This document shows, in pieces, positions 12,221-25,495 of a stretch of DNA of 64,000 nucleotides; the first letter of the stretch is position 1, and each line of letters begins with the position of its first letter. The notes beneath the pieces were generated by a model. It saw only the letters and a list, made by a program, of their open reading frames with translations, had not been told where the DNA came from and searched no databases. The stretch lies in assembly GCF_014839805.1 (NCBI RefSeq), contig NC_051130.1:806001-870000 (forward strand), in the 5' to 3' direction. A program made the position numbers and the translations under genes. This stretch comes from Manduca sexta (Eukaryota > Arthropoda > Insecta > Lepidoptera > Sphingidae).

Positions 12221-12594
12221 AAATTTCGCGTAGCTCACATATCCTTGAAAATCTTTTTTAGAGAATTATTAGGTATAACACTGGATATAATATCTTCAAA
12301 TATGATCAGAGACCCTCATTAAACGCTACCAGGGTGTATCCACGGTAAATTTCCTGCAAACCTCAAAACCACACCAAAGTACTGTCAAGGGAAATTCACA
12401 CCAAAATGCATCTTGATTCGACTGGATAAGAGTGCCGACGTCATCCGCGATCCGGCTGGGGTGGCTCGTAAGCGTCCATCACGCCACTCTTACCTGATAT
12501 ATCGACAGGGAGTTAACGCTTGCAGTAAATTCAGCGTTACTGTGAAGCACTGGAGCCGGTCGATGTTATACGCGATGGGCTACAAGATTACAAT

Positions 12595-12860
12595 ACTAAT
12601 AATATCAGCCCTATATTATATACTGTCCCACTGTTGGGCACGGGCTTCCTCTACTACTGAGAGGGACACACACCTTTGAAATTTCTATAGAGAACTTCTC
12701 AGATGTGCAGGTTTCCTCACGATGTTTTCCTTTACCGTTAAAGCAAGTGATAATTCACAGAGAATACACACACAATTTTGGAAAAGTCAGAGGTGTGTGC
12801 CCTTGAGTTTTGAACATTCGTCTCGGCAGTCCGTTCCACAACCAACTAGGCTATGGCCGC
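12595..12860 (-). mobile_element. SINE family 1 with internal deletion
   Basis: Lacks about 60 bases of the body: GAGAGGGA runs straight into CACACACC near 12666. Head and tail are present. Confidence 0.8.
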
Positions 12861-13026
12861 TTTTTACAGTATTTTTTTTACAATAATGCATTATCAATAA
12901 TATGATATCAACACTGTATTATGTACCTGATGATCCGTGTACAAATCACAACAGCAACCCGTCACCTGCACGTTTATTTTCTAAAGAAAAAAGTTACTTG
13001 TATCGAGTCGAATAATAAATAAGTAT

Positions 13027-13134
13027 ACCTGCCGTGTATATACTGTCTCACTGTTGAGCACTGGTCTCTTCTACTACTGAAAGGGATAAGACCTTAGTGT
13101 ACCTAGTGGCCTAGTGCGGATTTGCATGCTTCAC
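13027..13134 (-). repeat. SINE family 1 fragment
   Basis: Diverged tail half only (CTACTACTGAAAGGGATAAG and GCCTAGTGCGG). Confidence 0.6.
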
Positions 13135-13668
13135 ATATGCAGTATCCTATGGTATGTAGGTAGGTATGCAGGTATCCTATGGTATATGGTGGAAATTAAC
13201 GTAAAGATTATGATTTGTCCAGGATTGAATAGGTCTCCGGTTTTGTCATTTGCGATATAATTAAGGCTACTATTAACTAGGACAAAAATCATCGTTCTAC
13301 CCACGCCAGTGTGGAATATGCGCATAGTGATCGGGGCATATAACATTATTTGATTTTGACGGTTAACTCAAAATATTACAAGAATCATTCCTCTAGTGTG
13401 TACTGGATCTAAGTAAGCGTTACGCGCGAGATGTTTACAGCGGGAGCTTCCTGGCTCTTTATAATTCATATACCGTGAAATTACGATGCTGATGACACTT
13501 TTATTCGGAATTTTTACGTGTATATTATTTATATAATGCGTAATCTAGGCTTGTGCCAGTAATGTAATAGGGTAAAGGAATTTAAAATGGGCACCTTAGA
13601 CTTTATACAATGTATTACCCACATCGAAAATTGAGTTGAAATTTATAGTTTAAACTATAGTTTAGATA

Positions 13669-13809
13669 ATAATAATATCAGCCCTGTATTATATACTTGC
13701 CCACTGCTGAGCACGGGCCTCCTCTACTACTGAGAGGGATTAGGCTTTAGTCCACCACGCTGGCCTAGTGCGGATTGGTAGACTTCACACACCTTCAAAA
13801 TTCCTGTAG
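13669..13809 (-). mobile_element. SINE family 1, 5'-truncated with clean target duplication
   Basis: 141 bp of tail and body, flanked by the perfect 10-bp duplication AGTTTAGATA at 13659-13668 and 13810-13819. The truncation therefore happened during insertion, as in target-primed reverse transcription. Confidence 0.85.
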
Positions 13810-13904
13810 AGTTTAGATACTTATTATATAAAATCTAAGGTTATTGTAGGTCCTAATGCTAAGATTATTTTATATCTTGAGACACTCGCGCATTTTTCTG
13901 CGTA

Positions 13905-14075
13905 GGGGCAGGCAAAGATGCAACTAGTACACTCACTTTTCCTTGCCAATACCTGATAGGGGGCGAGACTATTGCTATGGGCGCAAATTCCAGACTCTGA
14001 CCTGAAAAAAATACCATATTTGCCCGACCTAGGATTCAAACCCGGGAGCTCAGAGCGGTAGTCATAAAACACACC
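13905..14075 (-). mobile_element. SINE family 2, partial
   Basis: Minus-strand copy with GGGTTTGAATCCTAGGTCGG and GATAGTCTCGCCCCCTATC; both ends are eroded. Confidence 0.65.
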
Positions 14076-14171
14076 AAGTCAGTAAAAAATCAGCCGACTC
14101 GAAGACTAAAATATAAAGAACTTCGATAAATTCTGACAACTATTTTTATATCAGATTAGCTGATTAACCGG

Positions 14172-14325
14172 CACTTTCAATAATCAATCTTCATCGCATT
14201 TTTCATCTATCTCATAAATGGACCAATCAGAACAAAGTTTTTTGACATGTTTACAAATGAGTTATTTTGATTGGTTCATTCTCGGAATCGGATTGAAGAT
14301 TGAGATTGAGATCGTTTATTGAAAA
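14172..14325. mobile_element. small MITE with about 55-bp imperfect inverted repeats
   Basis: The left end CTTTCAATAATCAATCTTC and the right end GAAGATTGAGATTGAG...TTATTGAAAA pair up, and both arms reach ACCAATCA near the centre. Non-coding. Confidence 0.55.
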
Positions 14326-14710
14326 CTACTGTTTGTCTGTTTCGCTCTCCCGCAGCACCTTGTACCATGCTGCACGGAACATTAGCAGGACAGGTTTACG
14401 ACTAACACGAACCTGAGCACAGTTTCCGATGTAAAACAAGACATTGTTTAATGCTACAGTTATGCACAATATTATTTATGTACGCTACATTTTATTTTGT
14501 ATTCTATAAGAATGGATTCCTTTATTGATAAATAAACTGTAAAACGAAAAAACAAATTAATATACCCACTTTTTGCCATGACTATTCCGTCCTATGATGT
14601 GATAGCAGACCACCGCCATACCGGGTGCGGGTTTCAGACTTTGGGCTATAATATCACTTTGTCCTATTCGGATTCGATGCTGGTGGTAAGTCGCTATTAT
14701 TTTTATACAA

Positions 14711-14935
14711 GCACGGCCTTTCTGCACCTGATGGTAAGTAGAGTGCGGTCCAATAGAATGTCGACTAACGAGAGATGATTACCCCTCGGCAGTCGACACA
14801 ATTATGCCGGCCTGTTGGAACCGGATGTACATTGGTTGATCCCGGAATTCGACACTCTTACATGGACCACTCTGGCGGGTTTTAACACCTTGTGTACGGT
14901 GGTCGTTATCCAGATGGATATAAAGTATATCGTAC
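14711..14935 (+). repeat. interspersed repeat family 3
   Basis: Contains CACCTGATGGTAAGTAGAGT, GGTCCAATAGAATGTCGACT, ACGAGAGATGATTACCCCTC and ACAATTATGCCGGCC in fixed order. The same words recur at 3831, 6395, 7310, 25496, 26632, 27855, 37983 and 51489. The element class is not recognised. Confidence 0.6.
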
Positions 14936-15656
14936 CAACAGCAAATCCTATTTTATGAGAAGAAGTATTGACAGCTCTCTGCAGCCACTATATTAGGTGT
15001 TGGGAATCTGGTGCATATGACATTTGCGCGTACTTTAAGGAAGCAAGTATTCGTTACCCTATCCATTTTATATTAAAACAAATTCCAATCTTCCCAAGTT
15101 AAAACGCAACCCAAAAAGTATAACCTTTCGACGTGGAAACTTATTAAACGAATTTTGTATCGTTCAAAACCCTCAGATCTTTCGGTGTCCGCACTTATAA
15201 AGAATTGCCCTAGTTTTAACTTAGGAAAAAATTGCGTTTCCTTTAGCTCCCTTCTCGTTATAACGCGCCCTAAGGCGAAATGTTTAATATTTAGGAGTTA
15301 TTTCGTCTCAATAATTCATCGGATGGAAATTTTCAGATTTTGTAATATCAATGTTGAAGTGTTTGTAATGATTTATTGGAATAAACAGATATTTGGAAAG
15401 GTTAAGATTTACTTCCTTAATGAAGGTATTAAGCAATGTTTGTAGGCTGAATAAACATTGTAAGTAACTAAATATGGTTTTAATTTTCTATTTATATGTA
15501 AGATTGATGTTTCGTAAAATACTTAATGATGTTTTGTCGTACAATCCGACAATTAAAGTGTGTTTACTTATAGGAAATATTATGTCTTACTTGAATGTTT
15601 TAATATGCTTAAAATGTAATTCTTTTTTAAATTTCATTTAGTTGTACCCAAAAAAA

Positions 15657-15992
15657 GCGGCGATAGCCTAGTTGGTTGTGGAACGGACTGCCAAGACGAA
15701 TGTCCGCAGGTTCAAATCCCAAGGGCACACACGTCTGACTTTTCTAAAAAAATTCATGTGTATATTCTTTGTGAATTTATCGTTCGCTTTAACGGTGAAG
15801 GAAAACATCGTGAGGAAACTTGCACATCTGAGAAGTTCTTTATAGGAATTTCGAAGGTGTGTGAAGTCTACCAATCCGCACTAGGCCAGCGTGGTGGACT
15901 AAGGCCTAATCCCTCTCAGTAGTAAAGGAGGCCCGTGCTCAGCAGTGGGCAAGTATATAATACAGGGCTGATATTATTATTTATTATTATTA
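15657..15992 (+). mobile_element. SINE family 1, full length
   Basis: A complete head (GCGGCGATAGCCTAGTTGG), body and (ATTATT) tail. A good representative copy. Confidence 0.87.
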
Positions 15993-16869
15993 AGTTGTAT
16001 CTAAATTTCTGGCCGGCTTCAGTGACGTCGTATTTGCATAAAGCAGTGATATTTATGTATATAAGTATGAGTGTGTGTATGTAATTATACTACAAATGGA
16101 TTTGAGCGAGTTTAATATATTATACAAGCTTCCAGCTTAGATATTATGTGTAAACGACGAAAGCCTAATTCCTAACATTGACCACCATGCATATTTTTGT
16201 TATTTTTAGTGCAAAAACATACTACGTTGTTTTGCTAGTTTTATTTATTTCAAAAATTTACATAGTAACATGTTGCAATTTAATCAAAATATTTTAAAGT
16301 TAGGTGTGCGTTCAAGGGTTTCTTTACCTTATATTTTCTCTCTAAGTCTGCACACTAAAGTGAATTAAGAGGAGTGTTCAAAAGAAAAAGTAACTTAGAC
16401 TTCAAGCAGGGACATTCCTTGTTTTTTTTGTTTTTTAAAATAACCCATTACTGTTATAATAATTGCATCGAAACTGTTCTTTTGTGATTTCACAAGCCAT
16501 TTGTTTCGCTGGATACAATGAAAAATTGAGAATATATGTTTATATGGGAGACACAAAGAAAAACGACGATATTTAAATGAGCTGAAGATCTCTTTTTGAT
16601 ACACTCGCCGCGTCCTCAGCGCACGTCTGTATGAAATATTATATACTGCTCATAACAAATAGGGGAACTAGATATTCGTTCTTTCTATTGATTAAACTAC
16701 AATAAAGTATAAATATGTTTTATGAAAAAAAAAATAATTACTACAATTAATAAAAACTCAATTTGTATTAAAAAAAATGCGTTGTTGGCGAATAACTATT
16801 CGGTGATAAAAAAGGTGCGTCTAAGAAATATTCATTTATATAGACATTAGTAATGTGTGTGGGCTACTT

Positions 16870-17037
16870 ATTATAAAATAAAGACCTTCGTCGCGTCTGT
16901 CTGAATGCGATTAACTAAAACCTATTAAACAGATTATTATTTGGTATGGAGATAGTTTGACACCTTGGGAACGACATAGGCAACTTCCTACCCCGGAAAA
17001 CTCTTGCATGCACGCGAAGCTGCGAGCAAAAGCTAGC
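16870..17037 (+). repeat. Helitron-type 3' end
   Basis: CGTCTGTCTGAATGCGATTAA ... CATGCACGCGAAGCTGCGAG then AAAAGCTAG. Confidence 0.5.
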
Positions 17038-17084
17038 ATTATATTTTACCAATATCAGTACTCAGAATTGCAGCAAAATTATTG

Positions 17085-17230
17085 ACAAAATATTAAAATG
17101 AAACGATATTTTTGGATTTTATCCCTATATTCCAGTTTTTTGTGGGGAAATTATAATATAAAAAACCACGATGAAATCCGAAAAATATTTTTAACTGTAT
17201 GTCTAACATTTGCGTAAACATAAAAAATTA
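17085..17230 (+). repeat. Penelope-like terminal fragment
   Basis: Holds AACCACGATGAAATCCG followed by TGTCTAACATTTGCGTAAACATAA, the element's 3' terminus. A diverged, apparently inverted piece (TTTTTGGATTTTATC) precedes it. Confidence 0.45.
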
Positions 17231-17449
17231 TTGACAAAACAATCGACCAGCACATTCTACGTAATAGACAAATATAGAAATAAAAATGTTGCCGAGTGGA
17301 AGCATAATGCCGGTGTCAGGCGCAGCGGATAATGTGCAGTGTTGACAAACATAGCGCTACGGGGTGTGGTGGGACAAAGGAACGGCGGTATTACATATTG
17401 TGATGAACATTGCGATTGCTATTAACCAATCAATCCAAAAAAGAGCATA

Positions 17450-17575
17450 TTCTTACGTAAAAGCCCGGCAACGCGTCTCTGTGCCTCTTGGTATTGCAAA
17501 TGTTTATGGGGTCAGTGATCACTTATGAACAGGTGAACCGTATGCTCGTTAGCGTCCTATAACATAAAAAAACCT
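17450..17575 (+). repeat. LINE 3'-end-like fragment
   Basis: AAGCCCGGCAACGCGTCTCT, GGTATTGCAAATGTTTATGG and GAACAGGTGAACCGTATGCT, ending CATAAAAAAACC. It matches the order seen in a common lepidopteran LINE 3' UTR. Confidence 0.5.
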
Positions 17576-17752
17576 ATCGTCGTACATTGCTGAACACAGT
17601 TCACAAGTGAACGGGAACCATTCCCGTTCCCGAGCAGCCCACGTCTATCCGTTACCTGCTTTTTTCAAGTTGTCGATCCAACATGCAGCAAGGCGTTCTA
17701 CATGGCAAGGGTTGCCGAAACGAAGGTCCGTAATGTACGTAACCCAAGGCAC

Positions 17753-17911
17753 ATCGCTTTAACGGTGAAGGAAAATATAAGTGAGGAAACCTACATACAT
17801 GAGAATTGTTCATGAGAATTTCGAGGATATGTGACGTTGGGTAATCCGTACTAGGCCAGCGTGGTGGACAAAGGGCTAAACCCTCTCAGTAGTAGAAGAG
17901 GCCCGGGATTT
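17753..17911 (+). repeat. SINE family 1 fragment
   Basis: The body from CGCTTTAACGGTGAAGG to GTAGAAGAGGCCCG, diverged and without head or tail. Confidence 0.65.
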
Positions 17912-18476
17912 CGAGTCTTTTTTGCGAACGCAATGTCTGCTGATCTTGTCTTCTATTATGTTTCTATTAAATTGCAACGAAACAGAGATAAGATTATTAG
18001 ATTACGGTAGTTAAAACAATTTTGAAGCCAAGATGAAAAATGATATATGAATAAAACATATCCTAGGTTAACGCAATATAGGCTACATTTTATCGTTCTA
18101 AATATTGGAATTTTTAAATCCATAAATGGCGCTAGCATCGTATAGATGGCGCTAGAACTCACAGCGATTTAAGATTTTTTATAACGGACTTCTTCATGCA
18201 GCCAAAGCCAGGAGTAACACATAGCTGTCAATAAAAAATAGCCAGGATCTGAAACCCATCTTTACATATTAATGTCCATCATAGCAATCTGTCGCTAAAC
18301 AAAATCCAACACGTAATACGTTAATTAAAATATAAAGCTACATAAGTATACTCGGGCTAGATTAAAATGGCGATCGTTGACACGAGCGCTACACGCCGTT
18401 CCAACAGGATAAAAATATTCATTGTACTTTCGTATGAAAGGTTTGATGAAGTATGAGTTGAAATTGACGTCTGGTA

Positions 18477-18877
18477 TACAGGGTCATTTTGATATTGCGT
18501 TACTAAGTGAAACCACATACTTATCTACTTGGAAATAATATGTTACAATAAGTTATTTGCGCCGTAGATGTAAAATAAAAAAGTGTAAATTTCGAACAAA
18601 ATAAATATTAAAAAAAAGTAATTTTACGCGATCTAAAGCCACTACTACTACTCTAAGAGAATTCGTCGCAGAGGCAACATCACACTTTGCCACAAATACA
18701 CCCACGCACACGCCATATTCTCATTAAACTACAAAATGATCAAAAAATCTGAATACTTAAACCAGGGTTCTTGGTAAAAATATTACTTATTAATGGAAGA
18801 TTTCTTGCACAATGTCAGCAAAGGCGAAGACGAGTATGTGGTTTCATTTAGTAACGCAATGTCAAAATGACCCTGTA
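18477..18877. mobile_element. 401-bp MITE with TACAGGGTCATTTTGA ends
   Basis: Ends are inverted repeats of about 50 bp (TACAGGGTCATTTTGATATT ... ) and TA lies on both sides, as for Tc1/mariner-type elements. No coding capacity. The same element, also 401 bp, is at 27418. Confidence 0.75.
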
Positions 18878-18927
18878 TAATGCGTTACATAGTGTGAAGC
18901 TTTTATAAATATGTATGTATATTTTTA

Positions 18928-19130
18928 ACCGACTTTGTAAAAGAGGGAGGTTTTAATTCGACGTGTACCTTTATTATATATGTTACCATAATACTTAGTT
19001 ATATTTTATTACCTAACCGATTTAGAAAAATATTTTTTTATTTGATACATCCTTTAGATTTGTTCTATAGATTTTTTTCAAAATTGGTTCTGTAGTTTGG
19101 TTTACTAAAATAAATGGGTAGACAGAGATG
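18928..19130 (+). repeat. interspersed repeat beginning ACCGACTTTGTAAAAGAGG
   Basis: The opening ACCGACTTTGTAAAAGAGGG, then AATTCGACGTGTACC and a CCGATTT word, resembles a common lepidopteran repeat. The class is not certain. Confidence 0.4.
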
Positions 19131-20670
19131 AAACAATCGCGTGCGCAGCACAGCTACGCCATGGAGATAATTTATTTCTTTCTAACACACAAAAGCAATT
19201 AATAAAACATTAAACCGTCTTAACAAACCATTTAAGAACAAAAAATATAATTAACATTACCTATGTACTGACAAATAATTTAAAATAAACACTGTTAGTA
19301 TATTTTCTAATGTACGTAGCTCGCTAGCAATTTATTATTCACTTACTTTATAAATGATAACCATTGTAAAGTTAACGTTTAATTATTTCTTGTTTTTAAT
19401 GGTTTTTGAAGACGCTTTAATTCATTTACGAGTACATAAGGGTCAGAGCTTCGGGTACTTAGAAAACAATAATCATGAAAAACCACTAGAATAACTTGTT
19501 GATGGGTTTGACAGATGCTAGTATCAATAGGGCGTCTTATCATTTGATGCAGTCTTAGATGCGTATTAATTAATTTATCTCACGTTTGAGCAGTACTATT
19601 TAATAAAAAATACTTGGTTTGTCATTTAAGAAATAGTTCTCACTTGAGTAGCTGTTGTTTTATAAATAAAACCGAGCTGCCAAAACCGTAATAAGCCATA
19701 ATTTAAGATGTTGATATCTGTTTATTAATTAGTGCTGATCTTAAGATGCCGACTTTAATTTGACTGCGTCTCAGCTGGTTTCGCACTTGAGAGCGGGATT
19801 TAGTTGCATCTATCAACAATGTAAATGGTACTTATATGTACAAAAAATTTCATTATTCAGTTTTACGTCGTTAATTGTATTTTGAGAAGCTTTTCGAAAT
19901 TTAGACATCATCAGTCTTATTTATAAACTTGTTTTAGCGTTAAGAGGTGGTTAAGAGTAGTTTAAATCACCGGTTTCCTACTTTATTATTAAGAGGCAAG
20001 ATGGCGGATTTTGACTTACAGCTGATCGAGTAAATTTATGTTTTAACTAAGCATAGCTATGCGAAATTTTTATAAGTAAGACTGCATATTGCTACAACAT
20101 GTTATCTTTACTTTGTTTGATTAATTTTCTTTATAATATGGATATTTAATTAATTTTATAATGAAAATATCACACGTCACTTACATTAATTCATTTAACT
20201 GAATAAATTTTATACTTAAAATAAATCGTTTTTTTATTATATTCGATTCCTGGCTTTTAAATTACATTTCATTTCGGGGAAATTTATATAGTCAGGGGGC
20301 TTTATTCCATCTTTGTATTGTATTTTGCGATTATAGGCATTCTTATCGAAGGAGAGATTTGATTTCTTTTATTGTTTTTTTTTATCAATATACCATATTG
20401 TGTAATGCAATTGACATGATTTCCAAATACGCTGCGACTACCAAAAAAAGCGAAATAAGATTTAAACTACCCACAAATTATAAAACCAGCATAAAAATAC
20501 CTACACATTATCACAGTTACTATATCCGTACGAATAGTCTGTTAGGTCAAACATAGTTGGTCATGTTAGGAACGTAATATCCAGCGGTTTCCTATGAAAT
20601 AGGGGTGTATTAAGTAGAAATAAATTAAAATAACATCAGTTTTTTAAACACACATAATATAACGCCTTTA

Positions 20671-20815
20671 TGCTTGAAGGGGTAACCAGAGGAGTTACAA
20701 GAACACCCCCTTGACGTGTTCCGTCTCATGATGTGATAATATTGAGCAGAAAAAATATATAACTTTGTCCGACCCAGGATTCAAACCCGCAACGCGATAG
20801 AACTGCGTCGCGGCA
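20671..20815 (-). repeat. SINE family 2, partial
   Basis: Diverged copy with a deletion of the CCCGATATGGCGATAGG part; the B box region (GGGTTTGAATCCTGGGTCGG) is recognisable. Confidence 0.6.
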
Positions 20816-20935
20816 GTTATATCTACAACTTTCCACTATAATTTCGAGTTTCCTTTATCCCTCGAATTTATTTGAATTTTGAGATTTTTTTAAAATTTTT
20901 ATATCGTCATTAACTTGACGTCGGCCTTTTAGGGG

Positions 20936-21090
20936 ATTCTTAAGAGTATTAACACCCAAGAAGTGGACAGATGACCTCCTAAAAGTAGCAGGAGGTCGCT
21001 TGGTGCGGGCCGCTTACAAATAGGTCGATCTAGAAATCATTGGAGCCCATGTTCAACAGTGGACATAGCCGCCGATGATAATGATGATTA
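20936..21090 (+). pseudogene. RTE-type LINE tail, decayed
   Basis: KWTDDLLKVAGGRLVRAAYK followed by stops and HVQQWT, with a degenerate GAT tail. Confidence 0.6.
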
Positions 21091-21365
21091 AATCTAGAAC
21101 TAAAATGCTCTCTACTTTTTAATAGAGCTAAACAAACCAATCTCATATTTGAGTAGGTTCTTCAGTAAACATTTAAGATGCTGAACTATTTTATATACAA
21201 CTTGAGTTGTTACTCGAACGCGTGTTGAGTGCTGAGTCGACATTAAATAATTGAACTCGGTTTCCAAAATAAAAAATGGAAGTAACCGCCTCCAGGATAC
21301 AGCTCTGAAGTTACATTGTTGTTATGTATTTATTAAATAGCGATGATCTTAAGACGCTGAATTTA

Positions 21366-21603
21366 ATGTATTTTTTTTTTTGTATAACTAGATCGCGCCG
21401 TTCTCCTGATGGTAAGCCATACAACCGCTCATAAATATAGAAACACCATCCAACACCTTGAACTACAAAGTATCGGTTGGTATTCCACTGAAGCATCTAT
21501 GAACACAACAGTGACTACGCATTGCTGCTTGGCTGCAGAAATAGACATTGCGATAATATCTACCCAGGCGGACTCTCACATATTAGAAATCTACCATCAG
21601 TGA
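21366..21603 (-). mobile_element. poly(A)-tailed repeat, minus strand
   Basis: Starts with a T run (tail), then CTCCTGATGGTAAGCC, ACACCATCCAACACCTTGAA and ACCCAGGCGGACTCTCACAT. It lacks a middle piece found at 55226. Confidence 0.62.
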
Positions 21604-22242
21604 TAGCTTTGATATCGCACTTCATAATAAATCTGACTTGAATTAATCGCGAGATCTAAAGCCGCACCTGCACTCTTCATTAGAATTAACAATGTGTTAA
21701 TCGACCAATTAGTCGCTTAACTCGAGTATCGATATCAACTTGTTATTAGATTAGTCGATTTGAACATCACTATTCACGGAATCTGAAATGCGAATTACCG
21801 GGCACGAAAATCTTTATTAACTGTTTGGTCAAAGAGTGTCCTGCAATAAATTTATCGGGAGTTGTCTGTTTACTTTTCTAAACGCCCTTTGTATATTTGA
21901 GTATGTGTTAGGGCATTAAAATCTAAGTATATATACAAAAAAAAAATTGTTGCGTTTCCATCTAGGAGAGAGTGACAGAGCGCTATGTTGCCAGGCATTG
22001 TTGCCAGATAACTCCTATGAAATCCCCCAAAAATGAATAGAGAGATCTCAGAAAATTTAATATTTTGGCACAAAATGGCTAAAAACGGACCCTGGGTTTT
22101 TCGTTGTTCAAAATTGATATTTTGGAAAGAAATACACTATGTTTGTGGTCAATTGAGTAAATTTCTTCCCTCCAAAAGTACCGACAAACGTTATGGTCCA
22201 AATTTCTCCCACACATACAAACACACATACATACACACACAC

Positions 22243-22486
22243 ATCATCACGCATTTATCCCCGAAGGAGTATCCAGAGACGCAACTAGGACATCCACTTT
22301 TTACCAAGTGCGTTTATACCATAATGTGATAGGGGGCGAGCCTATCGTCATATCGGGCACAAATTCCAGACTGCGGGCTGATATTGAGCAGAAAAACCCA
22401 AACATCACTTTACCCGACCCGAGATTTGAACTCAGGACCTCAGAGCGCTGCCGTACCGCCCATGCAATACAACTACGCCACCAAGT
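22243..22486 (-). mobile_element. SINE family 2, full length
   Basis: The complete minus-strand copy runs from the head TTGGTGGCGTAGTTGTATTG to the tail GGGGATAAATGCGTGATGATG. A (CA)-rich microsatellite lies just before it (22211-22242). Confidence 0.78.
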
Positions 22487-24481
22487 TATTTTAACCCTAA
22501 ATTTAAAAACTTTTACCCTTATTCTGTAATTAATAATACCCGCATTACAAAAAAAAATTACATACAAATTACAAAAGACAATTTTTTTTTTTCTATAACA
22601 ATATGTTTAATAAATTTCAAGAGATAGCTTGTATATACTGTTAGCGCGCCGTTTTGCTGGAGCATCTCATCAAAGGAATTTGTAAAATGTTTCTTTATTT
22701 TTAGTACACATTAATCATTGCACAAATCGCAATCCAGTTTAGCAGTTTGTAAATGAATATTACCGAAGAGCGTGTTTTAATTAAAATGCCGTAGACAGGG
22801 TCAATGTAATCCTCGGTGCTCGGCCGGCGTCATGTGCGGATCCGCTTGATCTAGATTCTAGATTATTTCACGTTCTACTGTAATTGTTAGGTTTCTGTCG
22901 CCGGCCGGGAGACTTAAATTTGATCAGGCCGAAAAATATATTTTGAGGAATAAAAAATATTATTCTTTTACTGGCTATATATGTTTGACTATATTTGAAC
23001 ATCGAGAATGCATTGGAGAATAAAAAAATATTTTTTTACTGGTTACAATAACCCGTATATAACTTGATCGTACTTCTTCGTGTGTTTTTTTGGGTCATAG
23101 GTGTAACTACACTGTGCAGTATTGTTCAAGTCGTTTACAAGTATATAAGCCTCCCTCACTACTGAGAGATTTCAATCACTGAGGAATTCTCTCACAAACA
23201 TTTCCAACTCAAACAGACATAGATATCAGTGGCGAGGGGCCCTTATAGCCGGATATCTACCGGCTTCCGTTTTGTAATATAAGTAAACTATTCAAATAAA
23301 TCATATAATTAACAAATAAATAATTAATAATTACATTTTTAGTATAGTGGGCTAAAATCCAACTATAATTAATATTATTACCTACATTTTGTGTGAATTC
23401 CATTCGGAGAATAGCACCCTTTGCCACTGATAGATATTGCAATTTGGATTACCATCACACAATAATAATAAGTTCATCATTATAAGGCGGTGACAGAGAG
23501 CTGTGTAGAGGAGCGCGTCAGCCCACCCCGCTACGGATTAACAACGCTACTGATGCCTTGCTGTGTGAACAGCCTTACAGTCTCGGTACGTCTGGCTTAG
23601 ATAAATAAACTGTTATTAATACTCAGTATTCAAACCTAGATATGTATTCGCATCAAGTATTATATTGTTGTAAGCGGCGATTGCCTAGTTGGGTGAGGAA
23701 TGGACTGCCGATGCCGATATCTCGTCTCGTCATTAAAATCAATAATAAAAAAATCTTGGTAGAAAATTCCTACTCAATCACGGTGTCGCACCAAAAATAT
23801 CAGGCCACTATACCAGGGCGACATGAATAACTGAAGGTAGAGTTAAATAAATTGATTCTGCAGTATTCCGGTGGGCGCATTGGTTTATTATGCGGGGCCC
23901 GGGCTGGCATTTGTTGCCTTTTGTCATATGCATCTAGTTGCTGTCAACGTGTTGACTTCTCTGTGGCTGTACTATGAAATTAAATAAAACTGAGTGTGTG
24001 GTTGGCTTGATAGTTATAAAATAAATAAAAAAAAACCTTCAACAAAAGTAAAAAGAGGAGAATTTATTAAGAACGACTAGCTCGTAATATTCGCAACATG
24101 CATTTTTTTGGATAACAGAATCTCTTTGCCTTAACTCAGAATCTCTTGGTTCGCAGCCCTTATGCATTGGAAATTACAATGGAGTCCAATCTGCCGCTTT
24201 TTTATAGGGCAAACCGACTAGTGTAGTAAATAAAATAATAATTATTATTATAACTTAACGAAATACGGTAAAATTTAAAATATTACAACGAAAAGCGACA
24301 GTGGGTCATTCATTGGGTTTTGATGCGGCAAGCTATAATAAATGTAAATGGAAATGAAAAATATTTATTTAACACAAAAGATTTCGCTATAACGAATATA
24401 CACAGTATGAATTTTACATCAACGTACGAAATGAATAAATATATTGAAAACGGTCCCCACACTAGGCAAGCCTGTGTAATA

Positions 24482-24766
24482 TAATAATATCAGCCCTATA
24501 TTATATACTGTCCCACTGTTGGGCACGGGCCTCCTCTACAATGAGAGGGATTAGGCCTTAGTCCACCACGCTGGCCTAGTACGGATTGGTAGACTTCACC
24601 TACCTTCGAAATACCTATAGAGAACTTGTCAGGCGTGCAGGTTTGCTGACGATGTTTCCTTCACCGTTAAAGCAAGCGTTAAGTCAGAGGTGTGTGCCCT
24701 TGGGTTTTGAACCTGCGGACATTCGTCTCTGCATGGCGTTCTAGAACCAACTAGGCTATCACCTCT
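24482..24766 (-). mobile_element. SINE family 1 copy
   Basis: Head damaged (ATGGCGTTCTAGAACC) with a short internal deletion. The near-repeat GCCTGTGTAATATA / GCCTGTATAATATA on the two sides fits a target duplication. Confidence 0.8.
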
Positions 24767-24785
24767 ATAGCCTGTATAATATAGC

Positions 24786-25276
24786 ACATATAAAAATAAT
24801 ACCAATCCTGTGTCATATAAGGTCCATTGTTGAACATGGGTGACTACTGCTGAAAGGGTTTAGGCCGTAGTCCCCTGAGCTGGCCTGGTGAGCTTTGCAG
24901 ACACCTCATGAAATGAAATAATTTATTTGAACCTGTAAAATGTTATACATTATTTACATTCCGTCAATATTAACTGTATAACCAGTTCGAAAAGCATTTC
25001 TTACTAGAGAAGAAGGGCAAGAAACTCTAGTGATGCTCTTTTCAAACCTTTACAGTTCTTATTGAGAAATCATAGGTATGTTCTTTATTTGTCATATTTA
25101 CAAAATAATAACATTTAACATATCGCATATTATGTACTGCGATGATTTCCTTCATCGTTAAAGCGCACGTTAGTTGATAATATACAAGTAATTTTGAAAG
25201 TATAATATGTCTTAGGTTTCGATCCCGCAAACCTTCATCTCAGGAATCCGTTTTATTCCCCACTAGGCCATTGCAA
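24786..25276 (-). repeat. old SINE family 1 copy split by another insertion
   Basis: The tail half (24786-24905) and head half (25139-25276) of one diverged copy are separated by a LINE-tail repeat starting GAAATGAAATAATTTATTTG. The order of events is SINE first, LINE tail later. Confidence 0.55.
24906..25045 (-). repeat. LINE-tail repeat inserted in an old SINE
   Basis: GAAATGAAATAATTTATTTG, TTACATTCCGTCAATATTAA and AAGGGCAAGAAACTCTAGTG; it splits the SINE at 24786-25276. Confidence 0.55.
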
Positions 25277-25495
25277 GCCGAACTGAGTCTTAATAATTCA
25301 TAAGTTCGTAGTAGTGGTGCAATATGTCGTCTGGTCCGCGTACAAACCTCGCTACGTGTTTCGAACACAAATATTCCGTTTCTTACATTCACCTCTCACG
25401 GTGTCGACTCAATTTAGCAGAAATTTCCTGTTCTGTGTATTGATACAGACGCATTTCTGAAACTTTTTTAATACCGTCACATCAATGATTCCACT

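Larger units (their letters stand above)
10931..20670. other. unassigned stretches, 10.9-20.7 kb
   Basis: Nothing recognised in 10931-11849, 12221-12594, 13135-13658 (a 13-base unit TATCCTATGGTAT occurs twice near 13145 and 13175), 14326-14710, 14936-15656, 15993-16869, 17912-18474 and 19131-20670 (AT-rich, no frame worth reporting). Confidence 0.5.

Noticed and set aside
15657..15730. tRNA gene
   Set aside because: A and B boxes are present, but the sequence is the head of a SINE and cannot form a full cloverleaf with an anticodon arm that I can identify.
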